DNA from: Lachnospiraceae bacterium
GTDB taxonomy: Bacteria > Bacillota > Clostridia > Lachnospirales > Lachnospiraceae
DNA: 64,000 bases
Assembly: GCA_024683645.1 (NCBI GenBank)
Contig: JAIKYA010000075.1
Span: forward strand, 1-64,000
Direction of reading: 5' to 3'
Part shown: in pieces, positions 39,355 to 50,400 of the stretch
Layout of the letters: each line of letters opens with the position of its first letter
Numbering within the stretch: the stretch's first letter is position 1
Program-made: the position numbers and the translations under genes
Notes under the pieces: model-generated
Database searches by the model: none
What the model saw: the letters and a program-made list of their open reading frames with translations, nothing else
Told to the model about the DNA's origin: nothing

Positions 39355-40515
39355 TCATAATTGATTAAAATCCGGTTCCGGCATTGCTACATACTGAACG
39401 GTCTTTCTCTCCTGGGTCTTCTTCCTCAGGCTTACGCTCAGCACAAATCCCATCCCGGCATAGAGACTTACCAGACTGGTCAGCCCGTAGCTCACGAAAG
39501 GCAGCGGCAGACCGGTATTCGGCAGCAGGCCGGTGGTAACTCCCACGTTTATAAAACTCTGGAAACATATTATCGAGCCCATGCCGAAACAGATTATCTG
39601 TCCGGACAGGTCTGCCGCGTTCATTCCCGTCCTGAAACACTCCGCGGCTATCAGCATCAGCAATACTATCACGGCGGCGGATCCCACAAAACCGGTCTCC
39701 TCGCCTATTATGGCAAATATAAAGTCCGTCTGGGGTTCCGAAATGTAATTGCCGTTCTTAACTGAGCCTATCTCGTTATTATTCAGCCCCTTGCCCCACA
39801 GCTGTCCGCTGCCTATTGCAGTAATGGAATTCTGCTGCTGATAGGCTGTGGTAAGTGCATATTTATCAGGCTGCAGCCAGGCAAGCACACGTTCCTGCTG
39901 ATAAGGCTTGACCAGAGTCTGATCCGGCTGCAGTATAAGGAATATCACAACAACTACTGCCGGCACCACAACCGCAAGCGTACCTATTATTATCTTGTGG
40001 CTCAGTCCGCCAACATAGAGAATCATGCAGAATATGATCACCAGCATGATAGTGGTTGACAGATCCGGCTGCTTGTATACAAGATATAGTGGCGGCAGTA
40101 TCAGCCCGATCATGATCCCGATGATCCTTATGTCATTTATACGCTCTCTGTTCTTCATTATAAACTGAGCATAAAAAAGTATCAACAGGATTTTTGCCGT
40201 CTCGGAAGGCTGGAATCTTATGCCTGCTATCTCTATCCAGCGCTGCGCATTGTGCGAACTGTCACCGAAACGGTCCACCAGTATAAGCAGCCCCATATTA
40301 AAGAAATATATGAGCCAGTAAAACTTCAGCGTGAAATGATAATCAAAGAAGGCTATCACCAGCATCACAAATACTCCGAATACCACACCGAAAGCCTGTT
40401 TGGTCTGCACGGAGGCCTTGGCACTCCCTATAGCCACCAGCCCCATGACCGAGATAGTTATCAGCAGGATCACAAGGCGAAGATTAAAATTTCTGATCTC
40501 CAGTTTCTGTTTCAT
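39355..40515 (-). CDS. rodA: RodA/FtsW-type SEDS protein
   Basis: Multi-TM; ERVLAWLQPDKYALTTAYQQQNSITAIGSGQLWGKG, PEPQTDFIFAIIGEETGF-like segment, NTGLPLPFVSYGLTSL. Confidence 0.93.
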   Translation of the reverse strand: MKQKLEIRNFNLRLVILLITISVMGLVAIGSAKASVQTKQAFGVVFGVFVMLVIAFFDYHFTLKFYWLIYFFNMGLLILVDRFGDSSHNAQRWIEIAGIRFQPSETAKILLILFYAQFIMKNRERINDIRIIGIMIGLILPPLYLVYKQPDLSTTIMLVIIFCMILYVGGLSHKIIIGTLAVVVPAVVVVIFLILQPDQTLVKPYQQERVLAWLQPDKYALTTAYQQQNSITAIGSGQLWGKGLNNNEIGSVKNGNYISEPQTDFIFAIIGEETGFVGSAAVIVLLMLIAAECFRTGMNAADLSGQIICFGMGSIICFQSFINVGVTTGLLPNTGLPLPFVSYGLTSLVSLYAGMGFVLSVSLRKKTQERKTVQYVAMPEPDFNQL

Positions 40516-40516
40516 A

Positions 40517-43375
40517 TCAGTCTCCTCCGCTCACAGCAGTTGCATCGCTGGCCTCACCGGTAATGAGTTCTTCCTCACTCTCAAGGTTAAAGCGGTATTT
40601 GAATATATCGGCAGCGACCTGGGCCGCAAAATCCGACGAATAACCGTTAGCGATACGTACGGCAATGGCTATCTCGGGATGATCATAAGGTGCATAACCG
40701 ACAAAAAGCGCGTGGTTAGCCTTGTTGGTCTGTTCCTGCGCCGTACCGGTCTTGCCGGCCGCAGTGAAGCCCGGCAGATCAAAGTACGATTTGGATTCCA
40801 CCACCTTCCTCATTCCCATGTGTATGGCATTCCATAACGAACGTTCTATTATGATCTCGTTCCTGACGTCCTGCCTGTAATAATACTCATTCTGTCCCGA
40901 AGGATTCTTGATCTCATGGATCAGGCTCAGCTTGTATACTGTCCCGCTGTTTGCCACAGCCGTCACATATCTTGCCAGACCGACAGTTGTGTAGTTGTGG
41001 GTACCCTGACCGATAGCCGAAGGCACGGCATACTTATCACTCATCATGGGTTCCGACTCGGCTATCTCCACACCGGTCTTTTCGCTGAGTCCGAACATGT
41101 CGGCATATTTCCTGAGCTTTTCGATACCGTAGGCATCGTTATAGCCTTCCCCGTCGCCTGAAAGTCTGTATCCGACCTCGTAAAAATAGCAGTTGCAGGA
41201 GTTCTCTATAGCACCGGTCAGGTTCAGTTCCCCGTGATTACCGGGATTTATCCAGCACTGGGGCGGCGTGCCGGCCAGCTTTGTAAAAATACCCTCGCAC
41301 TCTATTATGGACCCTTCCGAGATCACGCCTTCCTCAACGCCCGCCACACTCGATACCATCTTAAAGGTGGAACCGGGTGCTGTTCTCTGCTGTGTCGCAT
41401 AATTCCACAAGGGGTTGGAATGGTCCTGCGAAAGCTTGGCCAGATAAGCCGAATCCGCGGTATTGGCCAGTCTGTTCGTATCGTAGCCGGGATAGGATAC
41501 CAGTGCCAGCACTTCTCCGTTATCAGGTGCCGTTATCACGACTGATCCGGAACAGGGCTCCAGTCCCAGCTGCGCCGGTGTGATATAGATATTTCTGATA
41601 AGATATGAAACAAAATGAAAACTGTCCGTCTCACCGTTTTTCAGCTTTTCTATCCTTGAAAAATCTACAGGTATCAGGTCCTGCTCCCAGAGTATCATGC
41701 ATGCATCACGTCCCGAGATCATATCCGAATGCAGCAGATATTTGTACAGCTTCTTCGAAAAATCAAGGTTGGTGGACAGATGACTGACAACGTAAGCGGT
41801 TATGGCCTTATATATCTCTCCGGAATCCGCATAACGGTTATCAAGCGTAAGTTTGCTGATATCTATCCACTGCATTGATATGCAGTACATCAGATATTCC
41901 TTCATGCTTATGGTCTCGTTGATCCTCCAGTTTTTATAGGTCTCATCTTCCGTATCCACCACATCACTCTTTATGATGCCGTAGTTTGCATTGGAAAGCA
42001 TGGCTATGATAAAGCTTTCATATTCCTTATCCTCGTCTTCCAGTTCGTTATACGGCGTATCCGAAGTCATAAGATCATATTCTATATGTCTTAAGGCATC
42101 TGCCTGCTTTATGGCAAACTGTGAATACACCTTCTTTTCGTAATCCCCCGCATAACTTTTTGCCATATGCTTCAGATTGATCACATTGTTGTCAAAAAAA
42201 GCATTATATACATCGTAGACAGGAATAAGCCGGTTACGTCCGTGCTGTTCCACTTTTTTCTCATTTACCAGGCGGCTGACCAGTATACCCGCTATCTTCT
42301 GTTCCAGCAGGTTGTAAGCGGCCATCTGCAGCTCCGCATCAAGCGTCAGATATATGTCATTTCCCGGCAGAGGCAGTTTTACGTTGTTTCTCTCTATGAT
42401 CCGTCCCACATTATCAACGAAGAGCTGTTCGCTTCCGCTGCTCCCTTTCAGCTCGCTCTCCATGGACAGTTCTATGCCGGTCTTGCCTATATAGTCATTG
42501 GTAGTGTAGTCGGGATTTTTCAGCGAATACTCTTCATATTCGCTCTGTGATATCCTTCCGGTATATCCGGTCACCTGAGAAAAATAGACCGAATGGTTGT
42601 AGCGTCTCACCGTATCCTGTGCCACCGACACTCCCTGAAGCGCATCGGAATTTTCCATGATCACGGCTACCGTCTTATCACTGACATCGGTAGCAACGGT
42701 AGTAGCGATATATTTGGTAAAGCTGTTCATGCTGAGGTGATATCTGATGATGGCTATCTTCAGCATCTCCTCTTTGCTGTAACCCATCTGCGGAAAGAAG
42801 GTGACCTTATTCCCCGTCTTGGTATAAGAGCCTATACCATAGACCTGTGAAGAGCAGAGATACTCCATGACTTCATCGGGATTAGAGGTCTTTTCGGCAT
42901 ATTTCAGATCCCCGATCACAGCATGTCCGTAAATATCAGCAAGAAATCTCAGATGCTGGTTGCCTTCGTGTGAAAAGCAGAAATTGTCCCCCTCATCCAG
43001 ATACAGTCCGAAATCATTGATGATATGGTCTCCGTTCTTTTCTATGATCCTTATCATCTTAAGTATTATACCGTTCAGTGTCTCGTTCTTGCGCTTTCCG
43101 GACTCTATGGTATCTGTCAGCGTTATGGAATAGGCCAGCTCATTATAAGCAAGGAGCTGGCCGTTTCTGTCATATATGTTTCCTCTGGCTCCCGGTATAT
43201 TGACTTCCTTCTCGATATTCAGGGCAAAGTTGTTCATATATTCCCTGCCGTGAACGATCTGCAGCGAAAAGACCCTTGCGATAAGCGTCCCCGTAACGAT
43301 CCCCAGCAGGATATAAGGGAGCAGAAATCTCGAATGTATGAAAGCTGATATTTTTTCTCGTATTGCTTCAAGCAT
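40517..43375 (-). CDS. mrdA: Penicillin-binding protein 2 (transpeptidase), with large internal insertion
   Basis: NIPGARGNIYDRNGQLLAYNE, APGSTFKMVSSVAGVEEG (SxxK), ENSCNCYFYEVG (SxN), AAGKTGTAQ (KTG). Confidence 0.92.
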   Translation of the reverse strand: MLEAIREKISAFIHSRFLLPYILLGIVTGTLIARVFSLQIVHGREYMNNFALNIEKEVNIPGARGNIYDRNGQLLAYNELAYSITLTDTIESGKRKNETLNGIILKMIRIIEKNGDHIINDFGLYLDEGDNFCFSHEGNQHLRFLADIYGHAVIGDLKYAEKTSNPDEVMEYLCSSQVYGIGSYTKTGNKVTFFPQMGYSKEEMLKIAIIRYHLSMNSFTKYIATTVATDVSDKTVAVIMENSDALQGVSVAQDTVRRYNHSVYFSQVTGYTGRISQSEYEEYSLKNPDYTTNDYIGKTGIELSMESELKGSSGSEQLFVDNVGRIIERNNVKLPLPGNDIYLTLDAELQMAAYNLLEQKIAGILVSRLVNEKKVEQHGRNRLIPVYDVYNAFFDNNVINLKHMAKSYAGDYEKKVYSQFAIKQADALRHIEYDLMTSDTPYNELEDEDKEYESFIIAMLSNANYGIIKSDVVDTEDETYKNWRINETISMKEYLMYCISMQWIDISKLTLDNRYADSGEIYKAITAYVVSHLSTNLDFSKKLYKYLLHSDMISGRDACMILWEQDLIPVDFSRIEKLKNGETDSFHFVSYLIRNIYITPAQLGLEPCSGSVVITAPDNGEVLALVSYPGYDTNRLANTADSAYLAKLSQDHSNPLWNYATQQRTAPGSTFKMVSSVAGVEEGVISEGSIIECEGIFTKLAGTPPQCWINPGNHGELNLTGAIENSCNCYFYEVGYRLSGDGEGYNDAYGIEKLRKYADMFGLSEKTGVEIAESEPMMSDKYAVPSAIGQGTHNYTTVGLARYVTAVANSGTVYKLSLIHEIKNPSGQNEYYYRQDVRNEIIIERSLWNAIHMGMRKVVESKSYFDLPGFTAAGKTGTAQEQTNKANHALFVGYAPYDHPEIAIAVRIANGYSSDFAAQVAADIFKYRFNLESEEELITGEASDATAVSGGD

Positions 43376-43376
43376 C

Positions 43377-43937
43377 TTAGCCCTTCACCTCCCGTTCCAC
43401 GGACTGTGCAAGGTTCTGTCTGTTCCTTTCTTCTTCACCGGGATCGTAATTGATCACCCTCACCTCAAGAAACAAAAGCAGCGGGTAAATGATGACTGCC
43501 GAAACACAGGTCAGTAAAAGTTCCGGAAGCATGCGCCTTGACACATAATCCGAGAAATTAAAGTTATTGCTGAACACATAGAACAGCAGGAAGTACAGCA
43601 GCAGATAGGCCAGTTCGCTTGAGAAAATGAGGGCCAGCGGCATCTTAAAGTCTTTTTCCTCGAAAAATCTGTTACACAGGCCGTTAAGATAACCGACATA
43701 AAGATAAATGAGCGTATAAAGCCCCAGCCCGCCGGAGTAAAAGATATCCATCGTCAGGCCGCAGAGTATTCCGCTTATCATACCCGCATATTCTCCCCGC
43801 ATAAAGCCGAATATACAGGTGATAAGGAGCAAAAGATCCACCGTTGCCCTGCCGGTCGGAAGATATCTCAACAGACAGGTCTGCATGAGAAAAGCAACTG
43901 CTATGCTGATGAGTGTACTAATGATTCGTTTGATCAT
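43377..43937 (-). CDS. mreD: Rod-shape determining protein MreD
   Basis: Small multi-TM protein between mreC and PBP2. Confidence 0.85.
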   Translation of the reverse strand: MIKRIISTLISIAVAFLMQTCLLRYLPTGRATVDLLLLITCIFGFMRGEYAGMISGILCGLTMDIFYSGGLGLYTLIYLYVGYLNGLCNRFFEEKDFKMPLALIFSSELAYLLLYFLLFYVFSNNFNFSDYVSRRMLPELLLTCVSAVIIYPLLLFLEVRVINYDPGEEERNRQNLAQSVEREVKG

Positions 43938-44796
43938 AGCTTTCTTTCAACCTGGTAATTATCAGAACCTGCGATAAATGTTCAAAATCAGCCACAGGCG
44001 TTAAAAGTCCGGATTTGGTCAGCTGGTTGGAATCGGTATTTATCGATGAGATATAGCCTATCAGTATACCCGGCAGATACTTGTCGCTTATATTCGAGGT
44101 AACGACTTTATCACCCTTCTGTACCTGCGAATCATCATCGATAAGCTGTGAATATGATATACGTCCCTGTTCTATCAGCTGCATGCTTCCGCTCACGATC
44201 AGATGATCCTGGGTATGAAGTACCGTCGCGCTTACGTTGGAATTGTCGGCTATTATCGTATTGACTCTTGACCAGTTGGGTCCGGTACTGCTGACTATCC
44301 CTACCAGTCCGGCTCCGGCCATAACATTCATGTTTACTTCGATCCCGTCATCCGTTCCCTTATCAATGATAAAGGAATCGAACCAGCTTCCGGAATCGGC
44401 CCCTATCACTCTGGCGCCTACGGTGTCATATTCCTCGTATACCTGATCGAGTTCATAAAGAGCTCTCAGCTCGGTAAGCTCGTATCTGTCCTGTACCAGT
44501 CTCGCATTCTCGACCTGCAGCGAATCTATCTCTTCCTGAAGCTTTTTGTTCTCATCGATCAGCTCATCCAGCCTGCGCCTGCGCCCCGCCTGTTCGACCA
44601 GATCGTTGCATACGGAAGTAAGCCCCTTCTGCAGCGGAACGAGTACGGTCCCGGCCAGTGCTCCGCCGGGTCCCACACTTATCTTTCCGTTATAAGTCAG
44701 GGCCATTAAAATGATACAAAGTACGGTCACTGCGAGCAGCGCGTACTTTGGAGGTATTTTCTTCTTTTCGGCTTTCTTTTTTACTACAGGACTCAT
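43918..44796 (-). CDS. mreC: Rod-shape determining protein MreC
   Basis: TM, coiled coil, then GARVIGADSGSWFDSFIIDKGTDDGIEVNMNVMAGAGLVGIV. Confidence 0.93.
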   Translation of the reverse strand: MSPVVKKKAEKKKIPPKYALLAVTVLCIILMALTYNGKISVGPGGALAGTVLVPLQKGLTSVCNDLVEQAGRRRRLDELIDENKKLQEEIDSLQVENARLVQDRYELTELRALYELDQVYEEYDTVGARVIGADSGSWFDSFIIDKGTDDGIEVNMNVMAGAGLVGIVSSTGPNWSRVNTIIADNSNVSATVLHTQDHLIVSGSMQLIEQGRISYSQLIDDDSQVQKGDKVVTSNISDKYLPGILIGYISSINTDSNQLTKSGLLTPVADFEHLSQVLIITRLKESYDQTNH

Positions 44797-44807
44797 GTGA
44801 TATATAT

Positions 44808-45815
44808 TTACTTTCCGTTATCAACCGGAAAAGCAAGACTTGCAAATCTGTTCTCTCTTATTATCGTTGACAGGCCCACGATCACGGAACCAATGGGCTC
44901 GTCTATCATGTTTACCCTTAAGCCCGTACTCGCCGATAACAGGTGCGAGAGATGCCCGACCTGTGAAGCACCGCCGGACAGATATATGCCACGGTGATGG
45001 ATATCAACTCCCAGTTCGGGAGGAGTACGTTCAAGGATCTGTCTGACGTTATCGACTATCGTATCAAAATGCTCCTTTAAGCATTCGTATACCAGTCTTG
45101 TGGATATCTCCTTTTCAACGGGAAGGCCTGTCACTATATCCCTTCCGTATACAACGGCATTCTTGCCCTGCGACTCCACTTCGCGTATGGCTATCTTTAA
45201 CTTTTCGGAAGTCTTCGAGCCTATAACAAGGTTATATTCTCTCCTTACCGCAGCCTTGATCGCCTCATCAAATTTCAGTCCCCCGGTCTTTATCAGTCTC
45301 GACAGGACTATGCCGCCCAGTGACAGTACCGATATCTCCGTAGTATCAAAACCGACATTTACCACAAGTATACCCTGACTGGTCTTGACATCTATATCCA
45401 TGCCCAGGCCGTCCGCAACCGCTTTTTCAACCACATAAACCCTTCTTGCCTTTACATTGGAATCCCTTACCAGATCATAGAAGGCACGCTTTTCCACCTC
45501 GGTAACATCCGTGGGTACGGCGATGTAATAATCTGCCGGTCTTATATTGCCTCTGGACAGATCATTGATAAAATAATGTACCAGGGTGTTCATGTTCCTG
45601 ATATCCGCGATCACTCCGTTAACAACAGGATAGGATATGTTGATGTTATCGGGCGCTTTCTCATACATGTCAAAAGCCGAATTCCCGTATGCCAGCAGTG
45701 TATCTCTTCCTTCTATGGCTATCATGTTCTTTTCCATAAAGAAGGTGTCGTTATTGGCATTATATATCTTTATATTACTGGATCCCAGATCGATCCCGAA
45801 TGCAGCGATTCCCAT
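44808..45815 (-). CDS. mreB: MreB/Mbl actin-like protein
   Basis: FGIDLGSSNIKIYN, VVNVGFDTTEISVLSLGGIVLSRLIKTGG, GIYLSGGASQVGHL. Confidence 0.92.
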   Translation of the reverse strand: MGIAAFGIDLGSSNIKIYNANNDTFFMEKNMIAIEGRDTLLAYGNSAFDMYEKAPDNINISYPVVNGVIADIRNMNTLVHYFINDLSRGNIRPADYYIAVPTDVTEVEKRAFYDLVRDSNVKARRVYVVEKAVADGLGMDIDVKTSQGILVVNVGFDTTEISVLSLGGIVLSRLIKTGGLKFDEAIKAAVRREYNLVIGSKTSEKLKIAIREVESQGKNAVVYGRDIVTGLPVEKEISTRLVYECLKEHFDTIVDNVRQILERTPPELGVDIHHRGIYLSGGASQVGHLSHLLSASTGLRVNMIDEPIGSVIVGLSTIIRENRFASLAFPVDNGK

Positions 45816-45948
45816 ATTTTGTTTTCTCCCGCTATATAGTCAGTCCGGTTTTGATCCGCCGGACCTGTGTTATAGTAAGCATCCTTGCGTAAACATTTTA
45901 GTCAGCACTATCCGATCGTGTTTACTATAATCCGCAAAAAGCGTAAAT

Positions 45949-45977
45949 ATTATATCACGTAGGCGCACTCAAAACAA
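45949..45977 (-). promoter_or_regulatory. Promoter candidate for the mre cluster
   Basis: Minus strand TTGTTT-17 nt-TATAAT, -35 inside the 3' end of the upstream gene. Confidence 0.5.
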
Positions 45978-47246
45978 GCCGTTATTTACCCGTTTAAGCT
46001 CTTCCACACTTCTCATTATACCGTATTTGCCATGCACCCAGGTAAGTCCGCCCTGGAAATACACGTTATACGGCTCCTTCAGCGGGCCGTCAGCAGAAAG
46101 CTCTATGGATGAGCCGCTCACAAAAGCTCCGGCTGCCATTATCACTTTCGCGTCATATCCCGGCATATCCCAGGCTTCTGGAGTCACAAATGAATCTATT
46201 GGCGCGGCCGCCTGTATCCCCTTGCAGAACGCATTCAGATTATCCTCCGTATTAAGGGTCACGGCCTGTATGATATCATGACGCGCTTCGGCTGCAGGCG
46301 GGTATACTCCAAAGCCCAGCTTTTCATATACGGCGGCCGCAAAAACAGCGGTCTTTAATGCAGCCGCAGTTACCGTCGGTGCCAGGAAGAAGCCCTGGTA
46401 AAAATCCTTCATTATTCCCAGCGAAGCTCCCACTTCCTTTGCCAGCCCGGGAGAAGTCAGTCTCCTTGCCGCATTTTCCACATACTCCTTTTTACCTGCT
46501 ATATAACCGCCCGTGGGACACAGTCCGCCTCCGGGATTCTTTATCAGCGATCCGACTATCAGATCAGCACCTGCCTCAGACGGCTCCCTTACATCAACGA
46601 ATTCACCGTAGCAGTTATCCACCTGGACTATCACATCGGGTTTTATGCCTTTTATAAAGCTTATCAGCTCGCCTATGCGTTCGACGGACAGGGTCGGTCT
46701 CGTCTGGTAGCCCTTGGAACGCTGTATCGTGACCATTTTTGTCTTATCATTTATCGCAGCCTTAATGGCCTCGTAGTCAAAGCTGCCGTCATCCTTAAGG
46801 TCTGCCTGGCGGTAGCTCACGCCGTATTCGGCAAGAGAACCGGGTGCTTTTCTGATACCTATGACCTCCTCCAGTGTATCATAAGGCTTTCCCACCGGAC
46901 TTAAGAGTTCATCTCCGGGGCGCAGGTTTCCGGACAGCGATACAGCCAGCGCATGTGTTCCGCAGGTTATCTGTGGCCGCACCAGTGCGTCCTCTGTCTT
47001 AAATACCCTCGAATACACTCTCTCTAGTGTATCCCGGCCTATATCCCCGTAACCGTAGCCCGTTGTGCCCATCAGGCAGGCTTCCCCGACCTGCTCGTCA
47101 TGAAAAGCCTTTAGTACCTTCAGCTGGTTGTATTCAGCCCGCTTATCTATAACTTCAAATCTTTCCTTCAGACTCTCTGCCACTCCTGAACAGAAATCAT
47201 ATACTTCCCCGCTTATCCCCAGTTCTTCATACATTTGCTCTGTCAT
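45969..47246 (-). CDS. Methionine gamma-lyase/aluminum-resistance family PLP enzyme
   Basis: VLKAFHDEQVGEACLMGTTGYGYGDIGRDTLE, ITCGTHALAVSLSGNLRPGDELL, TIQRSKGYQTRPTL, NPGGGLCPTGGYIAG. Confidence 0.88.
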   Translation of the reverse strand: MTEQMYEELGISGEVYDFCSGVAESLKERFEVIDKRAEYNQLKVLKAFHDEQVGEACLMGTTGYGYGDIGRDTLERVYSRVFKTEDALVRPQITCGTHALAVSLSGNLRPGDELLSPVGKPYDTLEEVIGIRKAPGSLAEYGVSYRQADLKDDGSFDYEAIKAAINDKTKMVTIQRSKGYQTRPTLSVERIGELISFIKGIKPDVIVQVDNCYGEFVDVREPSEAGADLIVGSLIKNPGGGLCPTGGYIAGKKEYVENAARRLTSPGLAKEVGASLGIMKDFYQGFFLAPTVTAAALKTAVFAAAVYEKLGFGVYPPAAEARHDIIQAVTLNTEDNLNAFCKGIQAAAPIDSFVTPEAWDMPGYDAKVIMAAGAFVSGSSIELSADGPLKEPYNVYFQGGLTWVHGKYGIMRSVEELKRVNNGLF

Positions 47247-47335
47247 TTTATTCCATCCTTTTCATTGTAATGATCTTTGGTGATTTTATCTCAAATATCC
47301 TCCGATGGCAAATAATATCTGCCGTCCCTCTTCAT

Positions 47336-47364
47336 TTGCACTAAATTGCGTTTTATTGTATAAT
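47336..47364 (+). promoter_or_regulatory. Promoter for the activase gene
   Basis: TTGCAC-17 nt-TATAAT 39 bp before the start codon. Confidence 0.82.
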
Positions 47365-47402
47365 ACCTCTTCGTGTTATGAAAGTTTACTCTGAGGTGTT
47401 AT

Positions 47403-50400
47403 ATGAAAGAAGGAATATTCAGACTCGGCATCGACATAGGTTCCACTACCGTTAAGATAGCCGTTATCGATAAAGACAACAATCTGCTCTTTTCGGATTA
47501 CGAGAGACATTTTGCCAACATAAGGGAGACTCTTAAAAATCTGCTTGATAAAGCATATAAAGAGCTTGGTGATATGACTGTCTGGCCCGTGATCACAGGT
47601 TCCGGCGGCCTTACCCTTGCCAAACATCTTGAAGTCGATTTTGTACAGGAAGTGATAGCGGTAAGTACCGCGCTTGAAACCTTTGCGCCCAAGACCGATG
47701 TGGCTATCGAACTTGGCGGTGAAGATGCCAAGATCATCTACTTTGAAAACGGTAACGTAGAGCAGCGCATGAACGGTATCTGTGCCGGAGGCACCGGCTC
47801 CTTTATCGACCAGATGGCGGCTCTTATCCAGACCGATGCTTCAGGGCTTAATGAATATGCAAAAGACTATAAGTCACTCTACACCATAGCCGCAAGATGC
47901 GGAGTTTTTGCAAAAACGGATATACAGCCGCTCATCAATGACGGTGCCACGAGAGAAGACCTTTCGGCTTCCATCTTCCAGGCTGTTGTAAACCAGACCA
48001 TTTCCGGTCTGGCCTGCGGTAAACCCATACGCGGTCATGTAGCCTTCCTCGGCGGTCCGCTCCACTTTCTTTCCGAGCTGAAGGCAGCCTTCATCCGTAC
48101 ACTTAAACTGGATGAAGAACATATCATAGATACAACGAATTCCCATCTTTTCGCTGCCATGGGTTCTGCGCTCAATGCGACTGAGCACGGCGGTCTTATG
48201 CTTTCGGCAATGTGCGACAAGTTGAATGGCGACATCCATATGGAATTTGAAGTGGAACGTATGGAGCCGCTCTTTGCGGATGAAAACGCTTATGCAGAAT
48301 TCACCAAACGCCATGATTCTCACTGTGTAGGCACCGGTGATCTAAAAAAATACTCCGGCAATTACTTCCTCGGGATCGATGCCGGCTCCACCACTACCAA
48401 GATGGCACTCATAGGCGATAAGGGCGAGCTCTTATGGTCTTTCTACAGCAACAATAACGGTTCCCCCATGGAGACAGCCATTAAAGCCTTCAGGGAACTG
48501 CGTGCCCTGCTTCCCGTTGATTCGCATATCTCCGGCAGCTGTTCTACCGGTTATGGCGAACAGCTTATGAAAGCGGCGTTTTTACTGGACCACGGTCAGG
48601 TGGAAACAGTAGCCCATTACTATGCCGCCGCATTTTTTGAGCCGCAGGTTGACTGCATACTCGATATCGGCGGACAGGATATGAAATGCATAAAGATAAA
48701 GAACGGTACCGTTGATTCCGTTCAGCTCAACGAAGCCTGCTCCTCTGGCTGCGGTTCTTTTATAGAGACCTTTGCCAGATCACTGAACCTTGATGTTCGT
48801 GATTTTGCTAAAGAGGCTCTCTTTGCACCTCACCCCATCGATCTGGGTACCAGATGCACAGTCTTTATGAATTCAAAAGTAAAACAGGCCCAGAAAGAAG
48901 GTGCATCCGTCGCCGATATCTCCGCAGGTCTGGCATATTCCGTTATAAAAAATGCACTCTTCAAGGTCATAAAGGTTTCTGATGCTTCGGAGCTCGGCGA
49001 ACGTATTGTCGTGCAGGGCGGCACCTTCTATAACGATGCCGTACTCCGCTCTTTTGAAAAGATCGCGAACTGCGAAGCCATACGTCCGGACATAGCCGGT
49101 ATAATGGGCGCGTTCGGTGCAGCCCTTATAGCGCGTGAGCGTTTCGACGGCAAAAATGCCTCGGGTATGCTTTCCTTTGATGAGATCGAGCATCTGGAGT
49201 TTTCAACGACCATGGCCAAATGCCGCGGCTGTCTCAACACCTGCCGCCTGACCATTAATCATTTTTCCGGCGGCCGTAAGTACATTTCCGGCAACCGCTG
49301 TGAGCGCGGTCTCGGAAAGGCAAAGAATGAGAATAACATTCCCAATCTGTTCGAATATAAGCTGAAACGTTTCTTTGACTATGAACCGCTTGCTCCCGAC
49401 AAGGCTTTCAGAGGCACTGTCGGCATACCGCGTGTTCTTAATATGTATGAAAACTATCCTTTCTGGGCAACTTTCTTTAAGGAACTGGGTTACAGAGTTG
49501 TCCTCTCCCCGCTTTCCACCAGAAAGATCTATGAACTCGGTATAGAATCCATTCCCAGCGAATCGGAGTGTTATCCGGCCAAGCTGGCTCACGGACATGT
49601 ACAATGGCTTATAGAACAGCAGGTTGATTTCATCTTCTATCCTTCACTTTTTTACGAGCGTGATGAGACTGAAGGTGCCACAAATCATTATAACTGCCCC
49701 ATAGTCACTTCCTATCCCGAAAATATTAAGAACAATATCGAGGAGATAGGCCGGGGTGATGTTGTATTCAGACATCCTTTCATGTCCTTTAAGGATCTTG
49801 ATACCATCGTGCCGCCCCTTGTTGAGGAGTTTTCCGAAATAGACAAAAACCTCATTGCCTCAGCTGCTCAAAAAGCCTGGGCTGAGCTCGAGTGCGCACA
49901 TAAGGACATGCAGAAAAAAGGTGAAGAGGTCCTTAAGTATATCGAGGATACAAAAACCCGCGGCATAGTGCTTGCGGGACGCCCCTACCATATCGATCCG
50001 GAGATCAATCACGGCATACCCGAGCTCATCACTTCCTACAATATAGCCGTGCTTACGGAAGATTCGGTCTCACATCTGGCCAAGCCTGACAGGCCGCTCA
50101 TCGTGTCCGACCAGTGGATGTATCACTCAAGGTTATATGCTGCAGCGACCTATGTTCGTACCAGAGACGATCTGGACCTTATCCAGCTCAATTCCTTCGG
50201 TTGCGGACTTGACGCCGTCACCACCGACCAGGTGGCCGATATACTTACAGGCTCAGATAAGATATATACCTGTTTAAAGATAGACGAAGTCAATAACCTG
50301 GGCGCCGCCCGCATACGTGTACGTTCACTGATAGCCGCTCTTGAAGTAAAGGAAAAGAAGAAGGAAAAGCGAACGATAAACAAAACCTCCTATGAGAGGG

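Noticed and set aside
39355-45815. rodA-PBP2-mreDCB cluster as an unusual arrangement
   Set aside because: Standard cell-shape gene order; only the PBP2 insertion stands out.
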